Source: Sphingobium lactosutens (GTDB lineage Bacteria > Pseudomonadota > Alphaproteobacteria > Sphingomonadales > Sphingomonadaceae). Taken from it: a DNA stretch of 64,000 nt. The notes under the pieces are model-generated. The model ran no database searches. It saw only the letters and a program-made list of their open reading frames with translations, and was not told the origin of the DNA. How positions within the stretch are numbered: position 1 is the stretch's first letter; each line of letters starts with the position of its first letter. The stretch spans positions 62,001 to 126,000 of the forward strand of contig NZ_QJQX01000031.1 of NCBI RefSeq assembly GCF_013393185.1. Direction: 5' to 3'. Shown here piece after piece: positions 42,817 through 54,484 of the stretch. Made by a program: the position numbers and the translations under genes.

Positions 42817-45230
42817 AGTTCACCCTGAGCTGGCTCAAGACGCACCTCAAGACCGATGCCGACCTGGCGACGATACTCAAGACGCTGAACGCCATCGGGC
42901 TTGAGGTCGAGGGCGTCGAAAACCCCGCCGAAAAGCTGGGCGCGTTCAGGATCGCCAGGGTTCTGACCGCCGATCGCCATCCGCAGGCCGACAAGTTGCA
43001 GGTGCTGACCGTCGATCATGGGGACGGCAATCCGTTGCAGGTCGTGTGCGGCGCGCCCAATGCGCGGGCGGGCCTGATCGGCGTGTTCGGCACCGAAGGC
43101 GCGGTGGTGCCGGTCAACGGCATGGTGCTGAAGAAGACCGCGATCCGTGGCGTCGAATCCAACGGCATGATGTGCAGCTTCCGCGAACTGGAGCTGGGCG
43201 AGGATCATGACGGCATCATCGAACTGGCCGCCGACGCGCCGGTGGGTGAAGTCTATGCGAATTGGGCTGGCCTCAACGATCCGGTCATCGACGTGTCGAT
43301 CACGCCCAACCGGCAGGACTGCATGGGCGTGCGCGGCATCGCGCGCGATCTGGCGGCGGCGGGCCTCGGCACGCTGAACGCCATCATCGTGCCGACCATT
43401 GAGGGCACGGGTCCGGGACCGGACGTGCGGACGGACGATATGGACGGCTGCCCCGCCTTCTTCGCGCGCACCGTGCGCGGCGTGACCAATGGCGCGTCGC
43501 CCGAATGGATGAGCAAGCGGCTGAAGGCGATCGGGCAGAAGCCGATCAGCACACTGGTCGACATCACCAACTATATCATGATCGACCTTGGCCGGCCGCT
43601 GCACGTCTATGACATGGCGACGTTGAAGGGCGGCCTTGTTGCCCGCAAGGGCAAGCCCGGCGAGCAGGTGCTGGCGCTGAACGGCAAAAACTATACGGTC
43701 GATGAGAGCATGACCGTCATCGCCGATGACGAGGCCGTGCACGATATCGGCGGGATCATGGGCGGCGAACATTCGGGCGCGCAGGACGGCACGACCGACG
43801 TGCTGATCGAATGCGCCTATTTCACGCCGGAGCGGATCGCGGTGACGGGGCAGAAGCTGACCCTGACCAGTGATGCGCGTGGCCGCTTCGAGCGCGGCGT
43901 CGATCCCGCCTTCCTGGACGACGGCCTGTCGATCGCGACCGATCTGGTGGTGAAGCTGTGCGGCGGCACCGCCAGCGAAGCGACCCGCGCGGGCATCGCG
44001 CCCGCCACGCAGAAGACGGTCGCCTACAGCCCCGACCGGTGCCTGGCGCTGGCCGGGGTGGACGTGCCCGCCGACGAGCAGCAGCGCATCCTCGAAAGCC
44101 TGGGCTTTGCCGTCAGTGCCTCGGGCGGCGGCGTCGAATATCAGGACGGCATGCCCGTCACCATGCCCGCCAGCTGGACCATCACGGTTCCGACCTGGCG
44201 GCGCGACGTCGATGGCTGGCCCGACATTGTCGAGGAAGTCGTGCGCATCGTCGGTCTCGACCATGTGCCCTCCACCCCGCTGCCGCGCGTGCCGGGCGTC
44301 GCCCGTCCGACCGCCACGCCGGAGCAGCTGGTCGAGCGCCGGGTGCGTCGCACGGCCGCCGCGCGCGGGCTGGCCGAAGCGATCAACTGGTCCTTCCTGT
44401 CCGAAAAGGAAGCCGCCGCCGTGGGCGGAGGCGACTGGACGCTGGCCAATCCGATCTCCGAGGATCTGAAGGTCATGCGGCCCTCGCTGCTGCCCGGCCT
44501 GCTGTCGGCGACGAAGCGCAATGTCGATCGCAGCGCCACGTCGGTCCGCCTGTTCGAGCTGGGCCGCCGCTATTTCAAGCAGGGCGAGCGCGCGACTGTG
44601 GGCTTCGTGCTGGCGGGCGAGAAGACCGCGCGTGGCTGGCAGAGCGGCAAGGCGCAAGCGTTCGACGCCTTCGACGCCAAGGGCGAGGTGATCGCGCTGC
44701 TGGCCGCCGCCGGTGCGCCGGTCGCCAACCTCCAGAGCTTCGGGGAGGCGTCGGCCGCCTATCATCCCGGCCAGTCGGGCACGTTGCGGCTGGGTCCGAA
44801 GGTGGTGCTGGCCGAATATGGCGTGCTGCATCCGTCGCTGGCGAAGCAGTTCGGCCTCAGCGGCACCGTCGTCGCGGGCGAAATCTTCCTCGACTCCATT
44901 CCCGGCAAGCGCAAGAGCGGTTTCATGCGCGCGCCTTACGCGCCGCCCGCCCTGCAGGCGGTGAAGCGCGACTTCGCCTTCGTCGTGCCGGAAACGGTCG
45001 AGGCCGACGCGCTGGTCCGGGGCGTCAAGGGCGCGGACAAGAAGAGCATCGTCGACGCGCGCCTGTTCGACGTCTTCGTCGGGCCGGGCGTGGAGGAGGG
45101 CTTCAAGTCGCTGGCGGTCGAGGTGACGCTCCAGCCCGGCGAGAAGAGTTTCAGCCAAGAAGAGCTGGAGGCGATCAGCGCTGCCGTGGTCAAGGCTGCA
45201 CAGAAGCTGGGCGGGTCGCTGCGGGGATAA
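42813..45230 (+). CDS. pheT: Phenylalanine--tRNA ligase beta subunit
   Basis: The 805-residue beta subunit recognises tRNA-Phe and edits mischarged Tyr. It has an N-terminal [17 protein letters not shown], a tRNA-binding OB domain ([26 protein letters not shown]), B3/B4 editing region ([43 protein letters not shown]), B5 and a C-terminal FDX-ACB domain ([19 protein letters not shown]). AGGAG lies 8 nt before the ATG. The long frame on the opposite strand is a shadow. Confidence 0.97.
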   Translation: MKFTLSWLKTHLKTDADLATILKTLNAIGLEVEGVENPAEKLGAFRIARVLTADRHPQADKLQVLTVDHGDGNPLQVVCGAPNARAGLIGVFGTEGAVVPVNGMVLKKTAIRGVESNGMMCSFRELELGEDHDGIIELAADAPVGEVYANWAGLNDPVIDVSITPNRQDCMGVRGIARDLAAAGLGTLNAIIVPTIEGTGPGPDVRTDDMDGCPAFFARTVRGVTNGASPEWMSKRLKAIGQKPISTLVDITNYIMIDLGRPLHVYDMATLKGGLVARKGKPGEQVLALNGKNYTVDESMTVIADDEAVHDIGGIMGGEHSGAQDGTTDVLIECAYFTPERIAVTGQKLTLTSDARGRFERGVDPAFLDDGLSIATDLVVKLCGGTASEATRAGIAPATQKTVAYSPDRCLALAGVDVPADEQQRILESLGFAVSASGGGVEYQDGMPVTMPASWTITVPTWRRDVDGWPDIVEEVVRIVGLDHVPSTPLPRVPGVARPTATPEQLVERRVRRTAAARGLAEAINWSFLSEKEAAAVGGGDWTLANPISEDLKVMRPSLLPGLLSATKRNVDRSATSVRLFELGRRYFKQGERATVGFVLAGEKTARGWQSGKAQAFDAFDAKGEVIALLAAAGAPVANLQSFGEASAAYHPGQSGTLRLGPKVVLAEYGVLHPSLAKQFGLSGTVVAGEIFLDSIPGKRKSGFMRAPYAPPALQAVKRDFAFVVPETVEADALVRGVKGADKKSIVDARLFDVFVGPGVEEGFKSLAVEVTLQPGEKSFSQEELEAISAAVVKAAQKLGGSLRG

Positions 45231-45240
45231 GCCTCAACGT

Positions 45241-45313
45241 CCGTTCGTTTAGAGCGTGTGGAGAAACGTGAAGCACGCGCTATCAGTTTCTCGACTGCGC
45301 TCGAAACGAACGG
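45241..45313. repeat. CCGTTCG...CGAACGG palindromic repeat, copy 4
   Basis: CCGTTCGTTTAGAGCG at the left and CGCTCGAAACGAACGG at the right. It lies between convergent pheT and the secreted hypothetical gene. Confidence 0.8.
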
Positions 45314-45320
45314 ACCGCAG

Positions 45321-45863
45321 TTACTTCTTATCGTCGTCCTTCTTTGCTTCCTTGGGCGCTGGGGGCGGCGCGATCGGTGCGATCTTGCAGCCTTTGGCCG
45401 CCGCCAGCCCGCGCAGATAGCCGCGCCGCGCGATGCCCGCCGTCACCGCCGCCTGCAACCGGCGCTCGGCGGGCGCCGCGCCGCTGATCTCGCGCACCAG
45501 CCCGCGGAAGGGGATCAACGAATTGACGATGGTCTTGCCCACCGCCTCGGCGATCTTGCCGGTGCGATTCTCATTGGCTTCCTTGCCGACGGTGAAATCT
45601 TCGCCCAGCACGGCATTGAGTTCGCCAAGCCCCATGTTCAGCCCCTTGCAGGTCCGGTTGGCCGGCTGGGCATAGGGATTTTCGACCGCCTTGGTCAGCA
45701 CGGGCGGAATCTCGTCCTTGTCCAGCCCGACGTCCCGCCCCGGCTGGGTCGCGATACGGCCCGCCTTGTCCAGCGTGTCGTCCTTCTTCTTGTCCTGTTC
45801 CTGCGCGATGGCCGTGCCCGACAGCAGCAGCGTCAGGGCGATGGCGGTAGTGATTGGTTTCAT
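45321..45863 (-). CDS. Secreted hypothetical protein
   Basis: The 180-residue protein has a signal peptide (MKPITTAIALTLLLSGTAIAQ, cleavage about 20/21), a charged stretch (EQDKKKDDTLDKAGRIATQP), a central domain with two Cys (NRTCKGLNMGLGELNAVLG and AAKGCKIAP) and a Pro/Lys/Asp-rich tail. No family recognised. Probably periplasmic. Single gene, divergent from the epimerase-like gene. Confidence 0.75.
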   Translation of the reverse strand: MKPITTAIALTLLLSGTAIAQEQDKKKDDTLDKAGRIATQPGRDVGLDKDEIPPVLTKAVENPYAQPANRTCKGLNMGLGELNAVLGEDFTVGKEANENRTGKIAEAVGKTIVNSLIPFRGLVREISGAAPAERRLQAAVTAGIARRGYLRGLAAAKGCKIAPIAPPPAPKEAKKDDDKK

Positions 45864-45985
45864 TTCGTCCTCCCATCCGCCAAACCTGCGGAATGGCCTG
45901 TCGGTTCCCCAACCGAAACGATCAGAGGTGAAGACTCCTTTCCGACACGACGCTATGTCAGGCGCAAATCCCGCTGGAGGCCCGC

Positions 45986-46870
45986 TTGTCCGACACCCGC
46001 ATCGCCATCGCTTCGTCCGATCTGTCCGCGCAAATCGATCCGCTGGGCGCGGAACTCTGGTCGCTCAGGGACGCGCAGGGGCGCGAGTTGATGACCGACG
46101 CCGATCCGCGCTGGTGGACCGGCCATGCGCCCCTGCTCTTTCCCTTCGTCGGGCGATCGCGCGGCGACGTCTATCGGCTGGACGGGCGGGAGTATCCGAT
46201 GCCGCAGCATGGCTTCGCCCGCCACAGCGACTTCGCGCTGGTCGAGCGGGGCGAGGATCATGCGCTGTTCCGGCTGGAAGCGGACAATGCGACGCGCGCC
46301 GCCTATCCGTTCGACTTCCGGCTCGACATGGGCTTCGTGACTGACGGCCCGACGCTGCGCATGACCGCCACCGTCACCAATCGGGGCGAGGCGGACATGC
46401 CCTTTTCCTTCGGCTATCACCCGGCCTTCGCCTGGCCCCTCCCCTATGGCGGCGCAGCTGAGGACCATTGCGTGCTGTTCGACCAGCCCGAACCCGCGCC
46501 GATCCGCAAGGTCGGCGACGAACCCGGCCTCATCGCCCGTAAGCCCGTCCCATCCCCGGTGGAGGGCGACACGCTCGTCCCCACTTATGCCATGTTCGAG
46601 GGCGACGCGCTGATCTGGGACGATCTTGCCAGCCGATCGCTGACCTGGGGCGTGCCCGGCCAGCCGCATCTGAAGATCGACTTTCCCGACACGCCCTGGC
46701 TCGGCCTCTGGCAGAAGCCGGGCGCCCATTATCTGTGCGTCGAACCCTGGGCGGGCATGGCCGATCTGGTCGGCTTTACCGGCGCCGTCTGGGACAAGCA
46801 GGGCGTCATGGCGCTGCTGCCGGGCGATAGCCGGTCGTTCCGCATGGACGTGACGCTGGTTCAGCCTTAA
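45986..46870 (+). CDS. Aldose 1-epimerase family protein
   Basis: The 294-residue beta-sandwich protein has AQIDPLGAELWSLRDAQGRELM, HAPLLFPFVGRSRGD, YPMPQHGFARHSDFALVE (catalytic-type His), FSFGYHPAFAWPLPYG and CVEPWAGMADLVGF with a Glu. The pattern fits LacX/YeaD-like sugar mutarotases. Start is TTG at 45986, with GGAGG 6 nt upstream; there is no better ATG in frame nearby. The sugar substrate is not readable from sequence. Confidence 0.88.
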   Translation: MSDTRIAIASSDLSAQIDPLGAELWSLRDAQGRELMTDADPRWWTGHAPLLFPFVGRSRGDVYRLDGREYPMPQHGFARHSDFALVERGEDHALFRLEADNATRAAYPFDFRLDMGFVTDGPTLRMTATVTNRGEADMPFSFGYHPAFAWPLPYGGAAEDHCVLFDQPEPAPIRKVGDEPGLIARKPVPSPVEGDTLVPTYAMFEGDALIWDDLASRSLTWGVPGQPHLKIDFPDTPWLGLWQKPGAHYLCVEPWAGMADLVGFTGAVWDKQGVMALLPGDSRSFRMDVTLVQP

Positions 46871-46914
46871 CGCGCGACTCGCTTTGGGCGCAAAAATCCC
46901 TATATGGGCCGCCC

Positions 46915-48492
46915 ATGAGCATCCCATCCCGCCGCACCTTCGCGATCATTTCCCACCCGGACGCCGGTAAGACCACGCTGACCGAAAAGCTGCTGCTGGA
47001 AGGCGGCGCGATTCACCTGGCGGGCGAGGTCAAGGCGCGCGGCGCGAACCGGCGCGCACGATCCGACTGGATGAAGATCGAGCAGCAGCGCGGCATTTCC
47101 GTCACCTCGTCCGTCATGACCTTCGAGCGGACCCGCGATGGCGAGACGATCACCTTCAACCTGCTCGATACGCCGGGCCACGAGGATTTCTCGGAAGACA
47201 CTTATCGCACCCTGACCGCCGTCGATTCCGCCGTCATGGTGATCGACGCGGCCAAGGGCATCGAGCCGCAGACGCGCAAGCTGTTCGAGGTCTGCCGCCT
47301 GCGCAACGTGCCGATCATCACCTTCGTCAACAAGGTCGACCGCGAAGGCCGCGAGACGTTCGGCCTGCTTGATGAGGTCGCCGACCAGCTGCAACTCGAC
47401 GTCTGCCCGATGAGCTGGCCGGTCGGCATGGGCGGTGAGTTCGAGGGCATTTACGACTTCGCCACCAACCGGCTGATGCAGCCGAGCGGACCGAGCAAGG
47501 AATTTGACGGCACCCGCCACCAGTTCACCGGTCTCGACGACCCGAAACTGGCCGATTATCTGTCGCCCCGCGCGCTGGAGAAGCTGCGCGAGGAGGCCGA
47601 ACTGGCGCAGGGCGGCTATGGCGAGTTCGACCTTGGCCGTTACCGCCATGGCGACCTGACCCCGGTCTATTTCGGATCGGCGCTCAAGCTGTTCGGCGTT
47701 ACCGAACTGATCGACGCCCTGTCCGCCCATGCGCCGCCGCCGCGATCGCAGCCCGCAGAACCGGCCGCGGTCGAACCCGAGCAGAGCGAAGTCACCGGCT
47801 TCATCTTCAAGGTGCAGGCCAATATGGACCCGATGCACCGCGACCGCATCGCCTTCATGCGCCTCGTCTCCGGCAAGTTCCGGCGCGGCATGAAGCTGAC
47901 GCCGTCAGGCAGCGGCAAGCCGCTCGCCGTCCATTCGCCGATCCTCTTCTTCGCGCAGGACCGCGAACTGGCCGACGAGGCCTTCCCCGGCGACATCATC
48001 GGCATCCCCAATCATGGCGCGCTGCGCGTGGGCGACACGCTGAGCGAAAAACCCGGCCTGCGCTTCACCGGCCTGCCCAATTTCGCGCCGGAAATATTGC
48101 GCCGCGTGGCGCTGAAAGACCCGACCAAGACCAAGCAGCTGCGCAAGGCGCTGGACGACCTGTCCGAGGAGGGTGTCATCCAGGTGTTCTACCCGGAAAT
48201 CGGCAGCAACTGGATCGTCGGCGTCGTCGGCCAGCTTCAGCTCGAAGTGCTGATCTCGCGCCTGGAGGCGGAGTATAAGGTGGCGGCGGGGCTGGAACAG
48301 TCGCCCTTCGACACGGCCCGCTGGATCAGCGGCGACGAGGCGGCGGTGAAGGATCTGGTGTCCTACAATGGCGCCAACATGGCCAAGGACCGCGACGGCA
48401 ATCTCGTCTTCATGGCCAAGAGCGCCTGGGACATCGGCTATCAGCAGGAACGCCACCCCAAGGTGAAGTTCAGCGCCACCAGGGAGCGCTGA
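46915..48492 (+). CDS. prfC: Peptide chain release factor 3
   Basis: RF3 is a GTPase that recycles RF1/RF2 after termination. The 525-residue protein begins MSIPSRRTFAIISHPDAGKTTLTEKLLLEGGAIH (G1), then KARGANRRARSDWMKIEQQRGISVTSSVMTF (switch I), DTPGHEDFSEDTYRTL (G3), TFVNKVDRE (G4) and the domain II/III parts (GSNWIVGVVGQLQLEVLISRLEAEYK). Length is right for RF3 and not for EF-G. An inverted repeat follows, facing the MFS gene. Confidence 0.95.
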   Translation: MSIPSRRTFAIISHPDAGKTTLTEKLLLEGGAIHLAGEVKARGANRRARSDWMKIEQQRGISVTSSVMTFERTRDGETITFNLLDTPGHEDFSEDTYRTLTAVDSAVMVIDAAKGIEPQTRKLFEVCRLRNVPIITFVNKVDREGRETFGLLDEVADQLQLDVCPMSWPVGMGGEFEGIYDFATNRLMQPSGPSKEFDGTRHQFTGLDDPKLADYLSPRALEKLREEAELAQGGYGEFDLGRYRHGDLTPVYFGSALKLFGVTELIDALSAHAPPPRSQPAEPAAVEPEQSEVTGFIFKVQANMDPMHRDRIAFMRLVSGKFRRGMKLTPSGSGKPLAVHSPILFFAQDRELADEAFPGDIIGIPNHGALRVGDTLSEKPGLRFTGLPNFAPEILRRVALKDPTKTKQLRKALDDLSEEGVIQVFYPEIGSNWIVGVVGQLQLEVLISRLEAEYKVAAGLEQSPFDTARWISGDEAAVKDLVSYNGANMAKDRDGNLVFMAKSAWDIGYQQERHPKVKFSATRER

Positions 48493-48565
48493 CGCGCCGT
48501 AAAGCCGACAGCGATCTGGACAATCGCGCGCCCGGATTCGATTGATGATTGGCCGGAACAAGGTG

Positions 48566-48598
48566 CCCTCATTGATGATATGTAATCATCAATGAGGG
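48566..48598. terminator. Perfect 14-bp hairpin between prfC and MFS gene
   Basis: CCCTCATTGATGAT atgta ATCATCAATGAGGG is a perfect 14-bp stem with a 5-nt loop at 48566-48598, between convergent genes. It lacks a T-run, so classic termination is uncertain. Confidence 0.6.
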
Positions 48599-48602
48599 CG
48601 GG

Positions 48603-49853
48603 TCAGACCGTCACCCAATCCTTGCGCAGCGCTTTGCCGGCGAGCGCCATAAAGAGGCCCGCGAGCAGGTAGAAGCCGAGCGCCGCGACGATGGCGTAGC
48701 GCAGCGCTTCGGTTCCGTAGGTCGGCGTCAGCGCATCGGACAGGGCGCCGACGCTCCAGCTGCCAAGGCCAAGGCCCACCAGATTGTTGATGAGCAGAAA
48801 GGTCGCCGAGGCGCTCGCCCGCATATGCGGCGGCACCAGATGCTGCACGGCGGTCAGCACCGGCCCCAGCCAGACATAGACCAGCGCCTGCGGGATCAGG
48901 AACAGGGCGAAGGCGACGGTCACGCTGCTCGACAGCACGCCGATCACGAACAGCGGCATGCCAACGACATAGCTGATCGCCGGCACCCAGGCGAAGAAGG
49001 CCTTGTCCTTGCCGCCCATCGCATCGCCCAGGAAGCCGCCCAGCAGCACGCCGGCCACGCCGCCGATCAGCAGCAGCCCGCCAAGAAACTGCCCCGCGCC
49101 CAGCAGGTCGAGGCCGAAGCTGCGCATCAGCAGACTCGGCAGCCAGAAGGCGACGCCATAGCCGCACATCGAACTGGACGCGGCACCCAGCGCCAGCATC
49201 CAGAAACTGCGCTTGGCGGCGAGGATGCCGAACACGGCGCTGACCGGCACCGCTTCCCCCGCCTGCACCGGCCGCGCGGGTTCGCGCACGACCAGGCGGA
49301 AGATGGGTGCGATCAGGATGCCGAGCAGGCCGACCGCGATGAAGGCCGTGCGCCATTCCACCGTCTGCGCGATATAGCCGCCGAGCAGCACGCCCCCCGC
49401 CGACCCGAGCGGGATACCGAGCGAATAGATGGACAGCGCCCGCGCGCGCTGGTGCGCCGGAAAATAGTCGGAAATGACGGCATAGGAGGGGGCGACGCCG
49501 CCCGCCTCCCCCACGCCCACGCCGATGCGGAACAGGAACATCTGCATGAAGTTGCCCGCCACGCCGCACAGCGCGGTGAAGCCGCTCCAGATGGCGAGGC
49601 TGACGGTGATGACCCATGTCCGGCTGGTCCGGTCCGCGAGCAGCGCCAGTGGGATCGCCAGCGTCGAATAGAGCAGGGCGAAGGCGATGCCGCCCAATGC
49701 ACCCAGCTGCGTGTCGGTCAGCTGCAACTCCGCCTTGATCGGTCCGGCGAGGATGCCGAGAATCTGCCGGTCGAGGAAGTTGAATGTATAGACCAGCAGC
49801 AGCATCGCCAGAACGACGCCACGATAGGCGGGGGAGGAGGTTCGGTCGGTCAT
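48603..49853 (-). CDS. MFS transporter, spinster-like
   Basis: The 416-residue protein has twelve predicted helices. VYTFNFLDRQILGILAGPIKAEL at the start and GVGVGEAGGVAPSYAVISDYFP with RARALSIYSLGIPLGSAGG around helices 4-5 are typical of the spinster-like MFS branch common in sphingomonads beside TonB receptors. It probably moves an organic acid or lipid-like compound. ATG 49853 has AGGAAG upstream; the frame extends further only into repeat DNA. It lies downstream of the TonB receptor gene on the same strand. Confidence 0.85.
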   Translation of the reverse strand: MTDRTSSPAYRGVVLAMLLLVYTFNFLDRQILGILAGPIKAELQLTDTQLGALGGIAFALLYSTLAIPLALLADRTSRTWVITVSLAIWSGFTALCGVAGNFMQMFLFRIGVGVGEAGGVAPSYAVISDYFPAHQRARALSIYSLGIPLGSAGGVLLGGYIAQTVEWRTAFIAVGLLGILIAPIFRLVVREPARPVQAGEAVPVSAVFGILAAKRSFWMLALGAASSSMCGYGVAFWLPSLLMRSFGLDLLGAGQFLGGLLLIGGVAGVLLGGFLGDAMGGKDKAFFAWVPAISYVVGMPLFVIGVLSSSVTVAFALFLIPQALVYVWLGPVLTAVQHLVPPHMRASASATFLLINNLVGLGLGSWSVGALSDALTPTYGTEALRYAIVAALGFYLLAGLFMALAGKALRKDWVTV

Positions 49854-49882
49854 GCCTGCTTCCTGCGGACCATTTTCCATTT

Positions 49883-50000
49883 CCGTTCGTCCTGAGTAGC
49901 CATTGAGCGAAGTCGAAATGGCGTATCGAAGGACGGAGGCTACTCGCAACCCCTCGATACGAGGCTTCGGCTTCGCTCAGCCTCTACTCAGGGCGAACGG
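49883..50000. repeat. CCGTTCG...CGAACGG palindromic repeat, copy 5
   Basis: It begins CCGTTCGTCCTGAGTAGCC, closely like copy 2 (both carry cattgagcgaagtcgaaatg and gtatcgaagga), and ends CTACTCAGGGCGAACGG. It lies between the TonB receptor stop and the MFS start. Confidence 0.8.
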
Positions 50001-50028
50001 ATTTTCAGATACTTAAATCACGGTAAAA

Positions 50029-52389
<2,361 letters not shown>

Positions 52390-52460
52390 CGGGTCGGTCC
52401 TCTCCTGAAAATGCTGCGCCCGGTCTGCCGGGTCGCTTGCGCTGCCTGATTCGATAATGA

Positions 52461-52482
52461 AAGTTGAACCAGCTTTCAACTT
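52461..52482. promoter_or_regulatory. Candidate TetR operator between receptor and regulator genes
   Basis: AAGTTGAA ccagct TTCAACTT is a perfect 8-bp inverted repeat in the 159-bp divergent gap. TTCAACTTGAA extends it to a second small palindrome. Position and size fit an operator for the adjacent TetR-type protein controlling both genes. Confidence 0.55.
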
Positions 52483-52548
52483 GAAATAAGAGGCGAGTGA
52501 CGAGAGTCGATTGTTGTCGCAAAAAGAACACAGGATTCGGGAGTGGAG

Positions 52549-53175
52549 ATGACCGAGGAAGGCGAAGCGCCGGGGGGGGCGAAGGACGACAAGACGCCGC
52601 GCACCGCACGGGGCGAGCGCACCCGCCGCGCCTTGCTGTCGGCCGCTGCCGCGGAATTTGGCGAGAAGGGATTTCATGACGGCTCAATCAGCGGCATCAC
52701 CCGCCGCGCCGGTTGCGCACTCGGCAGTTTCTACACCTATTTCGATACGAAGGACGATATCTTCCGCGCGCTGGTGAACGACATGTCAGGGCAGGTGCGT
52801 GACTATGTGACGCCGCGCATCGCGGAGGCGCGCGACGGCATCGATGCGGAGCGGATCGGCCTGCTGAGCTTCCTGGAGTTCGCCCGCGCGCACAAGGAAA
52901 TCTACCGCATCATCGACGAGTCCGAATTTGTCGACCAGGCCGCCTATCGCGCCCATTATGAGAATACGGCCAGCCGCATGGCCGCGCGCCTGGCAAAGGC
53001 GGCAGAGCGCGGCGATGTGCGTCCCGACGTCGAGGAAGTCCATGCCTGGGCGATCATGGGGATGAACGTGTTTCTGGGGCTGCGCTATGGTGTCTGGGAC
53101 GACAGCCGCCCGGCCGAGGAGGTGGCGGCCATCGCCAATGCGCTGATCGAAAAGGGGATAGGCCCGCGCGGATAA
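52549..53175 (+). CDS. TetR family transcriptional regulator
   Basis: The 208-residue protein has an N-terminal tail (MTEEGEAPGGAKDDKTP) and the TetR helix-turn-helix (RTRRALLSAAAAEFGEKGFHDGSISGITRRAGCALGSFYTYFDTKDDIFRALV, about 23-75). The C-terminal ligand domain is helical (YRIIDESEFVDQAAYRAHYENTASRMAARLAKAAERG). GGGAG lies about 5 nt before ATG 52549; a GTG at 52543 is possible. It is divergent from the TonB receptor gene, so it likely represses that gene and itself. Ligand unknown. Confidence 0.9.
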   Translation: MTEEGEAPGGAKDDKTPRTARGERTRRALLSAAAAEFGEKGFHDGSISGITRRAGCALGSFYTYFDTKDDIFRALVNDMSGQVRDYVTPRIAEARDGIDAERIGLLSFLEFARAHKEIYRIIDESEFVDQAAYRAHYENTASRMAARLAKAAERGDVRPDVEEVHAWAIMGMNVFLGLRYGVWDDSRPAEEVAAIANALIEKGIGPRG

Positions 53176-53179
53176 TCCG

Positions 53180-53866
53180 TTACCGCACGTTGAGGCCGAG
53201 TTCCCCCAGCAATTGCCCGGCCTGGTCGCGAGAAATGGTCGCGCCCCGGAACAGCCCCGCATCGACCAGCCGCAGTCCGCCCAGATCGGCGGACCGCAGA
53301 TCGGCGCCGTCGAAGCGCGACCCGGCGACATTGGCGTCGCGCAGGCTGCAGTCGTCGAGAATCGCCTGCCGGAAGTCGCATTTGCGCAGGTCGGCCTGCG
53401 AGAAATCGACCTTGCTTATCGTCAGCCGGCGGAAGGAAAAGTCCACAAGCTTTGCATTGATCAGCAGGCTTTCCTCGAACGACAGGTCCATCGCCCGCGC
53501 ATCGGTGAAATCGGCCCCGGTCAGTTTCGAGCCGGTGAAACTCGCGGAGGTCAGGACGGCCCGGCGAAAGCTGGCATTGTTGAAATCGCAGGCGGTGAAG
53601 CGGGCTTCGCTGGCGTCGGCGCCGGTAAAGTTGGCGAAGGCGCCCCGGCAGGACGTCCAGCGACTATCAGCCAGCCGCGCGTCGGTCAGGTCGCATTTGC
53701 GCAGAGTGCACCGTTCGAAATGCCATCCGGTCAGGTCCAGGCCCGACAGGTCGATCTCTTCAAGATCGCAGTCGATCAGGCTATGGGCACCGGACGGCAG
53801 ATCCTCCAGTTGCCGGCGCGTCAGCGACTGGTCGCGCAGCGCGCGAGCGGCAAACAGATCCTCCAT
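53180..53866 (-). CDS. Pentapeptide-repeat protein
   Basis: The 228-residue protein is almost all A(D/N)LXX-type pentapeptides (LDLTGWHFERCTLRKCDLTDARLADS, FTGADASEARFTACDFNNASFRRAVLTSASFTGSKLTGADF, VDFSQADLRKCDFRQAILDDC), which fold into a right-handed quadrilateral beta-helix. Relatives include Qnr/McbG DNA-mimic proteins that protect DNA gyrase, but nothing here shows that function. It ends 4 bp after the TetR stop (convergent) and its start follows metW by 9 bp, co-directional. Confidence 0.85.
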   Translation of the reverse strand: MEDLFAARALRDQSLTRRQLEDLPSGAHSLIDCDLEEIDLSGLDLTGWHFERCTLRKCDLTDARLADSRWTSCRGAFANFTGADASEARFTACDFNNASFRRAVLTSASFTGSKLTGADFTDARAMDLSFEESLLINAKLVDFSFRRLTISKVDFSQADLRKCDFRQAILDDCSLRDANVAGSRFDGADLRSADLGGLRLVDAGLFRGATISRDQAGQLLGELGLNVR

Positions 53867-53875
53867 CTCACCCCC

Positions 53876-54484
53876 CTATTTTCGCAGCAGGAACACCGCA
53901 TGTTCGGCGAACAGATTGGCGTTCGCATGGGTCGTTTCCCTGTCCCCCTTCAGGAACCATTGGCCGTCGATGTGCCAGCCGCGCTCCTTCACCAGCGCGC
54001 GGAAATCGTCGACCGTCACATGGTGGATGTTGAGCGTGTCATACCAGGTGTCGGGCAACAGCCGCGTCACCGGCATCCGCCCGCCCCACATCAGCGATAG
54101 CCGCCCGCGCCAATGGGCAAAATTGGGGAAGGACACGAAGGCCTGCCGCCCAATGCGCAGCAGTTCCTCCACCACCAGATCGGGCCGCCGCGTCGTCTGG
54201 AGCGTCTGGCTCAAAATCGCATAGTCGAAGCTGGCGTCGGGATAATAAGTGAGGTCGGTGTCCGCATCGCCCTGCACCACGGACAGGCCGCGCCCGACCG
54301 CCGCCGCGACATTGGAGCCGTCAATCTCCAGCCCGCGCGCGTCGACCTGACTATGGTCGCGCATCGCCGCCATCAACGCGCCATCACCGCAACCCACATC
54401 CAGCACGCGCGCGCCCTGCCGCACCGTCCGCGCGATCAGGGCCAGGTCCGGGCGTAATGTCTGCACCAGCGGCGCCTCGCTCAT
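53876..54484 (-). CDS. metW: Methionine biosynthesis protein MetW
   Basis: The 202-residue class I methyltransferase-like protein has [18 protein letters not shown] (SAM motif, about 25-41), [77 protein letters not shown], all typical of MetW. It overlaps metX by ATGA (54481-54484) and is thought to work with MetX in homoserine acylation. Confidence 0.93.
   Translation of the reverse strand: MSEAPLVQTLRPDLALIARTVRQGARVLDVGCGDGALMAAMRDHSQVDARGLEIDGSNVAAAVGRGLSVVQGDADTDLTYYPDASFDYAILSQTLQTTRRPDLVVEELLRIGRQAFVSFPNFAHWRGRLSLMWGGRMPVTRLLPDTWYDTLNIHHVTVDDFRALVKERGWHIDGQWFLKGDRETTHANANLFAEHAVFLLRK

Noticed and set aside
42762-45158. Minus-strand frame of 798 codons opposite pheT
   Set aside because: Codon-bias shadow of pheT: its composition is His/Arg/Gln/Ala-rich, has no motif, and the plus strand gives a full PheT.
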